Shown: piece after piece, positions 17,947 to 26,455 of the stretch
Layout of the letters: each line of letters starts with the position of its first letter
Position numbering within the stretch: position 1 is the stretch's first letter
Assembly (NCBI GenBank): GCA_025455065.1
Contig: JALONG010000019.1
Location: 1 to 64,000 of the forward strand
Origin: Candidatus Kapaibacterium sp.
Lineage (GTDB): Bacteria; Bacteroidota; Ignavibacteria; Kapaibacteriales; UBA4661
Direction of reading: 5' to 3'
Length of the DNA stretch: 64,000 nucleotides
Made by a program: the position numbers and the translations under genes
The notes under the pieces: generated by a model
Told to the model about the DNA's origin: nothing
The model's input: only the letters and a program-made list of their open reading frames with translations
Database searches by the model: none

Positions 17947-18046
17947 GGCGAACTCCAAAAAATGGTGAGAAAAATTGTGGGAACAATCATTGTTTTGAGC
18001 GACGAGTAAAGAGGAAGTTTTGTGTATAGGATGCTACAAAAAAACG

Positions 18047-18081
18047 AAAAAAGCCGCCAAAATGTTTATCGGCGGCTTTTT
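18047..18081 (-). terminator. Rho-independent terminator after the dienoyl-CoA reductase gene
   Basis: Arms AAAAAGCCGCC and complement around an 11-nt loop, with T-runs on the minus strand. It lies 20 nt after the stop of the gene at 18101-18958. Confidence 0.8.
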
Positions 18082-18100
18082 GAGACTGAAGAAAGCACGG

Positions 18101-18958
18101 CTATTTTTTCGGTTTCATCGCTTGAAACATCTGTTTTAACGGCTTGCGATCGAACTCTGTAACAAAGAGGTTAAATTCGCCACCTGCCAAACGCTCTCCG
18201 CCGTCAATCGTTACGCACTCGCCCGTGATGTAACCGGCAAGGTCGGACATAAGGAATACCGCCAAGTTTGCCAATTCTTCGTGTTTGCCGACGCGCCCAA
18301 GCGCAACTTTTTTGAGGTATTTTTCTTGGATTTCTTTGGTCGGCAAAAGGCGTGACCATGCGCCTTCGGTGGGGAATGGTCCGGGAGCAATAGAGTTGAG
18401 GCGGATGCCGTATGTTCCCCATTCGTATGCCAGTGTTGTTGTCATAGCGTACACACCCGCTTTTGCACAGGCTGAAGGCAGCACAAATGCCGAACCCGTT
18501 TCGGTGTATGTGGTTACGATGCTGAGAACAGAGCCTTGACGCTCACTGTTGATGAGGTAATTACCAAAATGCTGTGTGCAGTTGAACGTACCGTGCAGAA
18601 CGATGTCCACAACAGATTTGAAGCCGTTTGGGGTAATATCTTCCGACGGCGAGAGAAAGTTTCCTGCGGCGTTATTAACCAAACCTTCCAGCGAGCCAAA
18701 TTCTTCCACAAGGCGCTTTATCATAACGCCGACGGCATCGAAATCCCGCACATCTACTGCGTGGGTGAGGACTTTTACGCCCGGCTGTTTTCCGGCTTCA
18801 ATTTCTTTTGCCGCTTCGCGGAGTTTATCTTCGGTGCGTCCGCAAATAGCGACGTTTGCGCCGTGTGCGGCAAAATGTTTTGCCATCGAAAGTCCCAAGC
18901 CGCTTCCGCCGCCTGTTACGAGAATACTCTTGCCTTTTAACGTGTCTGGGGTGAACAT
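18101..18958 (-). CDS. 2,4-dienoyl-CoA reductase-type SDR oxidoreductase
   Basis: A 285-aa short-chain dehydrogenase with the cofactor motif TGGGSGLG near the N-terminus and NNAAGN. The active-site region reads GSAFVLPSACAKAGV instead of the classical YxxxK, and then AYEWGTYGIRLNSIAPGP. That arrangement is typical of the DECR/PECR branch, which reduces 2,4-dienoyl-CoA (or 2-enoyl-CoA) with NADPH in unsaturated fatty-acid metabolism. The assignment is to the branch; the exact substrate is inferred. It is a single gene with its own terminator. Confidence 0.82.
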   Translation of the reverse strand: MFTPDTLKGKSILVTGGGSGLGLSMAKHFAAHGANVAICGRTEDKLREAAKEIEAGKQPGVKVLTHAVDVRDFDAVGVMIKRLVEEFGSLEGLVNNAAGNFLSPSEDITPNGFKSVVDIVLHGTFNCTQHFGNYLINSERQGSVLSIVTTYTETGSAFVLPSACAKAGVYAMTTTLAYEWGTYGIRLNSIAPGPFPTEGAWSRLLPTKEIQEKYLKKVALGRVGKHEELANLAVFLMSDLAGYITGECVTIDGGERLAGGEFNLFVTEFDRKPLKQMFQAMKPKK

Positions 18959-19015
18959 ACTGTTTGCTCCTGAACAAAAAATGAAAAAAATGTAGCTGCT
19001 TAGGTCATGTATTTT

Positions 19016-19155
19016 TGACGCAGATTTTCATGATTCAACAGATTTTCATGATTGTTCAACGACAAACAACAATCAAAAGCTATCTCGAAAGCCGCTCAAA
19101 ATCTGTGCAATCAGTTCAACCATGATAATCTGCTTCGAATATCTCAACAGTTACA
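19016..19155. repeat. Palindromic repeat, family B, copy 2
   Basis: About 140 bp, starting GACGCAGATTTTCATGATT, containing a second ACAGATTTTCATGATTGTTC and AGCCGCTCAAAATCTGTGCA, and ending ATGATAATCTGCTTCGAA. It is the counterpart of 2987-3130 in the same orientation. It fills most of the gap between two minus-strand genes. Confidence 0.75.
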
Positions 19156-19177
19156 AAAAAAATAACAAAAACTAAGA

Positions 19178-19903
19178 TTATTGCCACTGTAAAGGATGCT
19201 CCGTAACGGTGTATTTACCGTATTTGAGCGTCGTAAGGAATTTATCACGAGAACTTGCTCCACCGTTCAACGCCTCACCGTTACTTGTGTTTGCGGGTGG
19301 AATATACGTTATCAGCGAAACACGCCCAACAGATTCGTTCCGAGCGCCCAAAACTTTCGCAAAGCCAATCAAACGCTTTTCCTGCGGTGTAAATTCATCT
19401 TCGCCGATGCGCCCGATGATAAACAACTGTGTCGGCAGAACATCGCTCTGAATCACGCCTGCCACGTGTGAGAGCAGAAGCGATTGACGCTTCAAATTCT
19501 CCGGTTCTGCACTGAGAAGTGCTTGCAAAAAAAGATTCTGAAAATCTTTCAGTGATGTGCAGCGCTTGTACACCGCCGTACCGCTTACAATCATGTTGGT
19601 AACGGCAGAATCCGCACCGATGCTGCGGCTCACATCATCCACGATGTGCCGCGCTGTTGCGGAATCAACCGTACCCAGAACTGATGTAAATACCGTCCGC
19701 GTGGCAGGAACGGTGCGCTTTGCAACGGGAGCGCTCTTTTTGGGGACTTGACGGTAAAGAATAATCAACGTCAAGCCTGTAATACCGAGAATACCAATGA
19801 GACCATAGACAATAAGCCAATTCTTCCGTTTTGGAGGCGGCATCATATCTGGTTCGCGGTATTCGGCGGCGAGGTCGTCTTGGTTGAGGTTTTGGGTGTT
19901 CAT
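19178..19903 (-). CDS. Hypothetical single-pass membrane protein
   Basis: A 241-aa protein with a short acidic cytoplasmic N-terminus, one transmembrane helix (about residues 29-50, WLIVYGLIGILGITGLTLII) and a soluble, presumably periplasmic domain of about 190 aa. That domain carries no motif I can assign to a family. The layout (PP-rich then Lys/Arg just before the helix) supports N-in topology. It is on the same strand as the DUF2442 gene, 51 nt downstream of it, and is followed by a repeat. The function is unknown. Confidence 0.65.
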   Translation of the reverse strand: MNTQNLNQDDLAAEYREPDMMPPPKRKNWLIVYGLIGILGITGLTLIILYRQVPKKSAPVAKRTVPATRTVFTSVLGTVDSATARHIVDDVSRSIGADSAVTNMIVSGTAVYKRCTSLKDFQNLFLQALLSAEPENLKRQSLLLSHVAGVIQSDVLPTQLFIIGRIGEDEFTPQEKRLIGFAKVLGARNESVGRVSLITYIPPANTSNGEALNGGASSRDKFLTTLKYGKYTVTEHPLQWQ

Positions 19904-19954
19904 GGTGTGGTGGTGAAAGAGAAGGTTATCGAAATAACAGTCGTGGTGATGTAT

Positions 19955-20458
19955 TTATGTGGTCACGGTCATCAATGGTTTTTGTGGTCTGCCTGCTTTC
20001 CGTTCTGCTAAACGATTCAAATCAGAAGCCCGAATAAGATACTGTTTACCGAAGCGCCGAGCAGGAATGCGCCCTTGCTGCACAAGCACCGTCAAGCGCT
20101 GACGAGAGATATTCATACGTTTTGCAGCTTCGGTGATAGACAATTCCACATTGGAACTAACACTGAGAGATGAGCGCGGGTCATCTTCGGGATGCTGCGC
20201 CCAGTATTCATGCGCAAAAGCACTGGAATCGGGCTTTCCTGCCAAAAGCGCTTCAATGCTAATGTCTTCATCCAATTCTTCCCACGAAACGCTACCGCCC
20301 CATATCCGGCAATTTTTGCGTTCTTGAGGCGTTCCCATAAGCAAGCGGGGAAACCACGAATACGGCACAGAAAGCGTTCTGCCGTCTTTGAGCGCAAGCG
20401 TAAATGCGGTTTTGCCAAAGGATATACTCTGCGCTTCCGGTTCAATAATGAGGTTCAT
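19955..20458 (-). CDS. DUF2442 protein fused to an excisionase-type HTH
   Basis: A 167-aa protein. Residues 1-65 match DUF2442 (FTLALKDGRTLSVPYSWFPRLL, CRIWGGSVSWEELDEDISIEALL). Residues about 103-155 are a MerR/excisionase-like helix-turn-helix (SITEAAKRMNISRQRLTVLVQQGRIPARRFGKQYLIRASDL). DUF2442 proteins often follow a DUF4160 gene, as here, where ATG and TGA overlap by 4 nt. Pairs like this have been proposed as toxin-antitoxin modules; the HTH would make this partner the DNA-binding, autoregulating component. That role is inference. Confidence 0.8.
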   Translation of the reverse strand: MNLIIEPEAQSISFGKTAFTLALKDGRTLSVPYSWFPRLLMGTPQERKNCRIWGGSVSWEELDEDISIEALLAGKPDSSAFAHEYWAQHPEDDPRSSLSVSSNVELSITEAAKRMNISRQRLTVLVQQGRIPARRFGKQYLIRASDLNRLAERKAGRPQKPLMTVTT

Positions 20459-20721
20459 AGCGTTGGAGAAATCGGTGGTGTGGGTTTACAAAAGGCTTCC
20501 CATTCTGCTTGTATAACTGATTCATGCTCCGCAATAATGCGAAGAATTTCTGTCAGTTCATGCCCGCGAAAGCCTTTGTTAAAGGCGATTTCTTGTGTTG
20601 TAACCCAAATTTTTGCTTCTTTACCTTGTGCTTTGACATGAACATGAATTGGTTCGCGGCAATCTGTGGAATAGAATGAAAAGTGATACTGCGATGAAGG
20701 AAGTCCTTTAATTTTCGCCAT
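20455..20721 (-). CDS. DUF4160 domain protein
   Basis: An 88-aa protein matching DUF4160: the segment FSFYSTDCREPIHVHVKAQGKEAKIWV with the conserved EPxHVHV core, then FRGHELTEILRIIAEHESVIQAEWEAF, in which the helix and the terminal W-x-x-F are typical. The biochemical activity of the family is not established. It is translationally coupled to the DUF2442-HTH gene (4-nt overlap) and lies 60 nt downstream of purM on the same strand. Confidence 0.82.
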   Translation of the reverse strand: MAKIKGLPSSQYHFSFYSTDCREPIHVHVKAQGKEAKIWVTTQEIAFNKGFRGHELTEILRIIAEHESVIQAEWEAFCKPTPPISPTL

Positions 20722-20781
20722 AATTTTTGCTCAACTAATCTGCAAAAACTCTTGCTTTTTGACAACATTTTCCTATTTCGC

Positions 20782-21783
20782 TTACGCTCCCTTCACCACA
20801 CGCCCCATCACCACAGGTTTTTCCGGCAACATAGCAGAAACCGCATCCACACTGCTTTCCGGTGTGATGATGATGTACCCGATGCCAAGATTAAAGACGT
20901 GGCGCATTTCTTCGTCGGCGATATTTCCTTCGCGTTGAATCATGGCAAAAAGCGGCGGAAGCTGCCATGCAGACCAATCCACATCAAGTTTCAAATGTTT
21001 TGGTACAACGCGCTTTGTGTTGCCGATAATGCCGCCTCCGGTGATGTGCGACATCCCGTGAACAAGGTTTTGTGCGTTGTTGTGGTCTAAAATCGGCTTC
21101 ATCACAGGTAAATACGATGTATGAACAGCCAACAGCGCCTCGCCAAGCGTCATACCTAAATCGTCAAAATGCTGTTCAGCGCTAAAGCGAGGAAATAAGA
21201 CCTTCCGTGCCAGCGAATAACCATTAGTATGCAGTCCTGAAGAGCGCAAACCCAAGAGAACATCACCTTCTTGGACGGTATCACCGCGCTGCATCTTGGA
21301 TTTTTCGACCACGCCGACGATTGTTCCCGCCACGTCGTATTCGCCTTCTTCATACATGGACGGCATTTCGGCAGTTTCTCCGCCGATAAGCGCACAGCCG
21401 TTTTCGCGGCAGGCTTTCGCAAAGCCCGAAATGACCTGCTCTGCAACGCCAACGGCAAGTTTGCCTGTTGCAAAATAGTCCATGAAATAGAGCGGCGATG
21501 CGCCGCAGACGAGAATGTCATTCACGCAATGATTCACCAAACACTGCCCAACGGTGTCGTGTTTGCCTGTGGCAAAGGCGATTTTGAGTTTCGTGCCAAC
21601 GCCGTCCACGCTCGAAACCAAGACGGGATGCTCGTATTCGGGGAAACGTGCATCAAAACACGCTCCGAAAAGCCCGATGTCGGTCAAAACACGCGGCGTG
21701 AAGGTGGAGCGAACAAGCGGCTTAATTCTATCAACAAGCTCTTCGCCTGCTTCTATGCTGACTCCGGCTGATTTGTAGTCCAT
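20782..21783 (-). CDS. purM: Phosphoribosylformylglycinamidine cyclo-ligase (AIR synthetase)
   Basis: This ATP-dependent enzyme closes the imidazole ring in purine synthesis. The 333-aa protein starts MDYKSAGVSIEAGEELV, the usual PurM start, which favours ATG 21783 over the longer frame. Family motifs include VSSVDGVGTKLKIAF, HCVNDILVCGASPLYFMDYFA, ALIGGETAEMPSMY, GLRSSGLHTNGYSL and HITGGGIIGNTKRV. It stands apart from purN (at 54.5 kb), so purine genes are scattered here. Confidence 0.95.
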   Translation of the reverse strand: MDYKSAGVSIEAGEELVDRIKPLVRSTFTPRVLTDIGLFGACFDARFPEYEHPVLVSSVDGVGTKLKIAFATGKHDTVGQCLVNHCVNDILVCGASPLYFMDYFATGKLAVGVAEQVISGFAKACRENGCALIGGETAEMPSMYEEGEYDVAGTIVGVVEKSKMQRGDTVQEGDVLLGLRSSGLHTNGYSLARKVLFPRFSAEQHFDDLGMTLGEALLAVHTSYLPVMKPILDHNNAQNLVHGMSHITGGGIIGNTKRVVPKHLKLDVDWSAWQLPPLFAMIQREGNIADEEMRHVFNLGIGYIIITPESSVDAVSAMLPEKPVVMGRVVKGA

Positions 21784-21921
21784 CTGAAAAAATGAAAAAT
21801 GAATATTCTCGTTGTGGCAGTACCGACGCGGTTGCGAGGGCAGTGAGACATTGAGGAAGAAATAAGAGCCTCCCCCAAACACGTACAACCAATGACGAAT
21901 GAACAATGACCATGCAACCAC

Positions 21922-22644
21922 CTACACCCGAAACCAAGGCAGCGTAACGCGCATAAATTTCTGAATGTAATTATTCGGCTCTTTCACTTCGCCTGCATAG
22001 AGTTGAAGCGTGTAATCGCCGATTTCTTCCGGTGTGATGGAGGATGCTGTTTTTTCGCGTTTGGAATTGCGTGTGGCGATGTCTGCGATGAACAGTTGAT
22101 ACACATTCACGCCATGCGGGCGCATCTCGCTTGCGAAGGCTTCTGCCATTTTCATCTGAGCAGTTCCGGCGACGGCAACAATCTCAGATTTCCGCACCGG
22201 AACAACGCCACCCGGACCTGCCATAAAAATATACGTTCCCGATTTTGCTTCCTGCATGGAAGGTAAGACAGCACGAGCCAAGTAAAAATGCGGGTCGAGA
22301 TTGTTCGTCATAATTTCTCGCCATTCTTCATTGTTCATTTCCGAAAGCGTTTTCCCACCCCACCAGCCACCAATAGAAGCTACGCAAATATCAATCTTTC
22401 CATGGTCTTCCAGCACATTCCGTACAAATTCTTGCGCTCCGCCAAAAGTGCCGATATTGGCTTGGTAAGGAACAAGATTTCCGGTGGTAATATCGCTGAT
22501 ATAGCCTTGGAGCGAATCAAGATGATTCAGTGTTCGGGAAGGAACAATCACGGTTGCGCCCTCTTCTAAGTACCGTCTGACAATGCCTTCGCCGATATTT
22601 CCCGTGCCGCCGGCGACAATGGCGATTTTTTTCTGGAGTTTCAT
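21922..22644 (-). CDS. Atypical short-chain dehydrogenase/reductase family protein
   Basis: A 240-aa Rossmann protein with the motif GGTGNIGEG near the N-terminus and an N-(N)-x-D-like segment further on. The catalytic Tyr of YxxxK is missing: the aligned stretch reads AGTAQMK, leaving Lys but Thr in place of Tyr, and the Ser site lies in a Gly-rich MAGPGG. It may bind NAD(P) without classical SDR chemistry. ATG 22644 is chosen as it directly precedes the Rossmann strand. It lies between the M16 protease and purM genes, all on the minus strand, without functional connection that I can see. Confidence 0.75.
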   Translation of the reverse strand: MKLQKKIAIVAGGTGNIGEGIVRRYLEEGATVIVPSRTLNHLDSLQGYISDITTGNLVPYQANIGTFGGAQEFVRNVLEDHGKIDICVASIGGWWGGKTLSEMNNEEWREIMTNNLDPHFYLARAVLPSMQEAKSGTYIFMAGPGGVVPVRKSEIVAVAGTAQMKMAEAFASEMRPHGVNVYQLFIADIATRNSKREKTASSITPEEIGDYTLQLYAGEVKEPNNYIQKFMRVTLPWFRV

Positions 22645-22722
22645 AATCTCTGAAAAAGTAATGAAAAAGATGTTGCGGAAGTGTGAAAACAAGTGTAAGA
22701 ACAATTTTGTGAAGGCTCGGTT

Positions 22723-23970
22723 TTACGCGGCTTTGGGAACAAAATCAATCCGTATTTCATTCTCGCGTGTGAAAAGTTTTTTTGCAAACGCATGAACGGC
22801 ATCGGCAGTAATACTTGTGTAATCATCGCTGAGACGAAAAACACGAGCGGGGTCATCAAAAAAGAGTGCTTGATGTGCGGCTTCGTCGGCAATGCCGGAG
22901 GCGCGTTGTACGGTGCGGGCAATGCGTGTTTTGATGCGGTTTTTCGCTTTGTTCAGTTCATGGTCGGTAATGCCACTCTTGAGAACATTCTCAAGTACCT
23001 TCCACATTGACCCGTAGAGCGCTTCACAGCTATATTCTGCACCATTGGAAATGGCATAAATTGTGAACAAACTCGTATGGCGGCGGTCATCCACATACGC
23101 ATTAACATCAGACGCAGAGCGCTCTTCATATGCTAATGCCTTGTAGAGGCGCGAACTCATGCCGTCGGAAATCACACTGCACAGCACATCGGCAAGATAG
23201 ACCTCCTGCGTCGTGTAGCCGTCGAAATGGTAGGAGCAAAAGAGGGAATCTGTCGGAATCGTGTCCTCAACGCGCTCATGGCGTTTGCCCAGACGGTATG
23301 CGGCGTGGAAGGGTTTTGCCTGTACGGGGTTTTCCCCTTGCGGAATTGTGCCAAAGTGCTTTTCAATAAGCGGCAATGCGCTTTCCGGTTCAACTGCGCC
23401 GCAGACCACCAAACACGCATTGTCGGGGCGGTAAAACGTTTTGAAAAAGCCACGCACATCATCCAGCGTCGAAGCCGCAATGTGTTTGGGTTCGCCATAA
23501 ACTTCCCAACTGTATCCCGCTTCGGGTGCAAATGCCGTGCGGCTGAGGACGCGAGAATATGTGCCGTAGGGCGAGTTTTCGACGTTTTGATTGATTTCTT
23601 CCAAAACCACATTTTTCTGGACGGTCAGCGCTTCTTCATCCACACCGAAAGCCGCCATGCGGTCTGCCTCCAACCACAAGCCTAATTCAAGTTGGTGCGC
23701 CGGAAGCGACATATAGTACGTGGTTTTGTCGAAGGTGGTGTAGGCATTATTCTCACCACCCGCTTCGGAACAGTATTTGTCGAACATTCCGTGCGCGACG
23801 TTTTCCGAACCTTCAAACATCAAATGCTCAAAAAGGTGCGCAAAGCCTGTGTTGGTGGGGTGTTCAGCGTATGAGCCAACATTATACGTTACCGCAACCG
23901 ACACTACAGGTGCGTTGGGGCGAGGAATTATCACGGTTCGTAAGCCGTTGGGGAGGGTTTGGTAGAGCAT
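22723..23970 (-). CDS. M16 family (insulinase-like) zinc metallopeptidase
   Basis: A 415-aa protein with the inverted zinc motif HLFEHLMFEGS (HxxEH) near residue 45-49 and a downstream acidic region around ENVVLEEINQN that supplies the third zinc-ligand Glu, about 75 residues later. The ENNAYTTFDKTTYYMSLP block and the C-terminal M16_C half (CLVVCGAVEP...) are present, so this is an active single-ring-half protease of about the usual 410-430 aa. It most resembles processing-peptidase-like bacterial M16B enzymes. There is no obvious signal peptide, so it is likely cytoplasmic or exported by another route. Confidence 0.9.
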   Translation of the reverse strand: MLYQTLPNGLRTVIIPRPNAPVVSVAVTYNVGSYAEHPTNTGFAHLFEHLMFEGSENVAHGMFDKYCSEAGGENNAYTTFDKTTYYMSLPAHQLELGLWLEADRMAAFGVDEEALTVQKNVVLEEINQNVENSPYGTYSRVLSRTAFAPEAGYSWEVYGEPKHIAASTLDDVRGFFKTFYRPDNACLVVCGAVEPESALPLIEKHFGTIPQGENPVQAKPFHAAYRLGKRHERVEDTIPTDSLFCSYHFDGYTTQEVYLADVLCSVISDGMSSRLYKALAYEERSASDVNAYVDDRRHTSLFTIYAISNGAEYSCEALYGSMWKVLENVLKSGITDHELNKAKNRIKTRIARTVQRASGIADEAAHQALFFDDPARVFRLSDDYTSITADAVHAFAKKLFTRENEIRIDFVPKAA

Positions 23971-24015
23971 GAAAGAAATGGCTTGAAATGGTAGTAGGCA
24001 TTATTGAACTACAAG

Positions 24016-25236
24016 TTACTGATTGATTTGTAGCGTTTTTTGTTGCGTCCAATTCTGCACAACAACATCAAACGAATCTACGATGAGCAGATTGTCACGT
24101 GAACGGGCAATGGTGTCGGTGGCAAAAAGTGCTGAGTTTTCGGTCATTGTGCGAACAAGGATGAGATATTTACAGTGTCTTGCTTGGGTTGCGCCAAGAA
24201 GCCTTTGTGCCGCTTCATCCAAGGTTTCATGAGGCTTTTGAATGCGTATGGCAATGGGCGATTCATCAATGTACATCTTCAAAAAACCGTCAATACCGTT
24301 ATTGCGCTCAACAGGAACAGCATCAAAGGCTTCTAAAATACGACGTTCTATGGGAGATTTTACAAAAAATGATGCAGTGCCATCTTCAAGAACAGCAGAA
24401 CGTGATTTTATCGGTATTTCAAGGCGCTGCTCCGACAAACGCACTGCCTCTTGCGCAATATCAATGCCGATTGATGCTCGATTATTCAGTTGCGCCGCAA
24501 CCAGCATCGAACCGCTTCCACAAAAAGGGTCAAGCACCGTCGCGCCTTCATTACTTGCAATCGCAAGTATTCGCTCCATCAGTGCAATAGGTTTCTGTGT
24601 CGGATAACCAACACGCTCGCGGGCTTTGGGATTCAAAAAAGGAATATGCCAAACATCGGACAGAGGAACACCTTTCTTGGCATCTGCTAAAACAACATTC
24701 CCCTCTACATCACGCTTATATGCTGCTTTTCCGTGTTCATTACGGGAGCGTGATTGCAAAATTTGGTCAATGTTGGTTGTGGGCGAATACTCTCCATACA
24801 GCGTGTTGAAGAGAAAATCTGCGGTTTTACTATAAAACAGTATGGTTTGATGCGCTGAGAGCAAGCCTTTTTTGTTATTCGACCAGCGTTTGTATGACCA
24901 AATTATTTCGCTTTGAAAGTATTCCGCACCAAAAACTTCGTCCAAAAGGAGGCGTAGATGATGTGACGCTGTCGTATCACAATGCAGAAAAATACTGCCT
25001 TCTCGCTTCAATACACGATGTGATTCGTGCAAAACCTCGCGCATACAATCACGATATTCGTCTAACGATGCCCACGTGTCTTGGAAGCTATATTCTGTGC
25101 TGTTGTCGCGTGATTTTAAGCTGTGCTGCTTCTGTGTAAAAAAAGGCGGGTCAAGATAGACCACATCAATGCTTTCAGGCTTGAGCGTTGGGATAATTTT
25201 TCGGCAATCGCCGTGATATACAGGTGTTGCGGTCAT
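24016..25236 (-). CDS. DNA methyltransferase of a type II R-M system
   Basis: A 406-aa amino-methyltransferase. Motif IV DPPF lies early (about residues 30-33) and motif I (LDPFCGSGSM) follows late, the permuted order of the beta class that makes N4-methylcytosine or N6-methyladenine. The segment VGYPTQKPIALMERIL is typical of that class. The C-terminal 150 aa form an extra domain, probably for target recognition. It lies directly downstream of an ApaLI-like endonuclease gene (58-nt gap), so it should protect the same site. The exact base modified is not readable from sequence. Confidence 0.9.
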   Translation of the reverse strand: MTATPVYHGDCRKIIPTLKPESIDVVYLDPPFFTQKQHSLKSRDNSTEYSFQDTWASLDEYRDCMREVLHESHRVLKREGSIFLHCDTTASHHLRLLLDEVFGAEYFQSEIIWSYKRWSNNKKGLLSAHQTILFYSKTADFLFNTLYGEYSPTTNIDQILQSRSRNEHGKAAYKRDVEGNVVLADAKKGVPLSDVWHIPFLNPKARERVGYPTQKPIALMERILAIASNEGATVLDPFCGSGSMLVAAQLNNRASIGIDIAQEAVRLSEQRLEIPIKSRSAVLEDGTASFFVKSPIERRILEAFDAVPVERNNGIDGFLKMYIDESPIAIRIQKPHETLDEAAQRLLGATQARHCKYLILVRTMTENSALFATDTIARSRDNLLIVDSFDVVVQNWTQQKTLQINQ

Positions 25237-25294
25237 TGCTCAATGGTTGGTGAAAGTGTACCGTTCTTTTTCGCGGAATTGCCCGTAGAACTGC

Positions 25295-25930
25295 CTACAC
25301 ACGAGTATTGGTGAGGTTTTCGAGTATTGCTTTTAAGTCAATCGAAGTTTTTTGTGCAAGATATTTCCAAGCCTCGTCACCCGCATAATACTCACCGCCG
25401 ATGCCGAGATACAGTGTTTTCAATGTTTTTTGTACACGCAATGCCTGTTCGCGGTTAGGCATGAAAAACATCAAACGTATAGGAATCAAGCCGTAATCTC
25501 GAATTGCATTGATGCGAGTATGCTCTTTGGTAATGTGGTCACCGTCCGTAGTGGCATCGCGCCACTTGATTTCAAGAGCTTTTTGACCAATTACACAATC
25601 TATTTCAAATTCTTTGGGGCGTAAACCTTGTGAATTAGGAATGCGCATTGATGCTGCCTCCGGAAAACGCGCTTGAAAGCAGCATAAAACCGCACGTTCC
25701 AGAAATTTTCCTGCGTAATTGTAGAGAAAACGCCCTTTGTTTTGGTAGAGGTCTATCATTTTGCCTTCTTCTACCGAAACACCAAGCACAGCGTATAAGA
25801 GATAATGAGCCGTGTTGTCATTTTCCATCTCTTGGATTCGCTCTTCGGTACGTCGCGCCAATTCTTGCGCATAGTGTTGAGCAAGTTCCTGTATTTGTGG
25901 TTGGACTGCGAGGTGAAAGGAAGAAGGCAT
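25295..25930 (-). CDS. ApaLI-like type II restriction endonuclease
   Basis: A 211-aa protein whose central block, FEIDCVIGQKALEIKWRDATTDGDHITKEHTR in sense, carries the PD-(D/E)XK pattern: D of FEID, then E-I-K of ALEIKWRD. The sequence DATTDGDHITKEHTR and the following PIRLMFFMPNREQALRVQ and GEYYAGDEAWKYL fit the RE_ApaLI family as I remember it. ApaLI cuts GTGCAC; shared specificity is likely but unproven. It sits upstream of the methyltransferase, with the DUF29-like gene 44 nt before it. Confidence 0.75.
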   Translation of the reverse strand: MPSSFHLAVQPQIQELAQHYAQELARRTEERIQEMENDNTAHYLLYAVLGVSVEEGKMIDLYQNKGRFLYNYAGKFLERAVLCCFQARFPEAASMRIPNSQGLRPKEFEIDCVIGQKALEIKWRDATTDGDHITKEHTRINAIRDYGLIPIRLMFFMPNREQALRVQKTLKTLYLGIGGEYYAGDEAWKYLAQKTSIDLKAILENLTNTRV

Positions 25931-25974
25931 TGCTCAAGAAAAGATACATCGGTGAAGAGTCAGGACTGGTATGC

Positions 25975-26403
25975 TCAGTGCGCTTGTTGCATCAGCGCTA
26001 TTGCTTCGGTCATAATCGCTTCAACATCAAGCATTGCCTCAATTTCATCACTTTCAAAGCGCCCTTCATAAATTTCCAGCGCAGCACGGTCAAGCGCGGT
26101 CGGAAAAACGCTGAGAAGAATTTCGCGCATATCATCCTCTGAAGCATAGTATCCACCGCTTTTGCGGCGTTTATTGATGCGTTCTATTTCGCGGACTGCG
26201 TTGCGAATGGAAACGTCCCACGAGCGTGTAGAGCGCTTTTCAACGTGCTGTTTGAGAAGATGAATAAGCAAGACAATAGAGAAACTGCCGATTTTATTGA
26301 GTTTGTCTTCTTTTGCCATTTCTTCCATTTCTCCAATCAGCATCATTGCTTCATCGTAGCGCTCTGCTTCGAGGTAAGTGCGAAGTTGTGCCAGTTCTTC
26401 CAT
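25975..26403 (-). CDS. Hypothetical DUF29-like helical protein next to the R-M genes
   Basis: A 142-aa, mostly helical, charged protein. The segment SIVLLIHLLKQHVEKRSTRSWDVSIRNAVREI recalls DUF29, a family with a conserved HLLK-containing helix followed by an S-W step, and it also has the usual later acidic end. The family role is unknown. It precedes the endonuclease gene on the same strand and could be part of the R-M transcript, but a control function is not visible (no clear HTH). Confidence 0.5.
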   Translation of the reverse strand: MEELAQLRTYLEAERYDEAMMLIGEMEEMAKEDKLNKIGSFSIVLLIHLLKQHVEKRSTRSWDVSIRNAVREIERINKRRKSGGYYASEDDMREILLSVFPTALDRAALEIYEGRFESDEIEAMLDVEAIMTEAIALMQQAH

Positions 26404-26455
26404 GAGAATTGCAAGGTAAAATAGAACAAAAATATGTCCCTGTTTTGTCTAAAAA

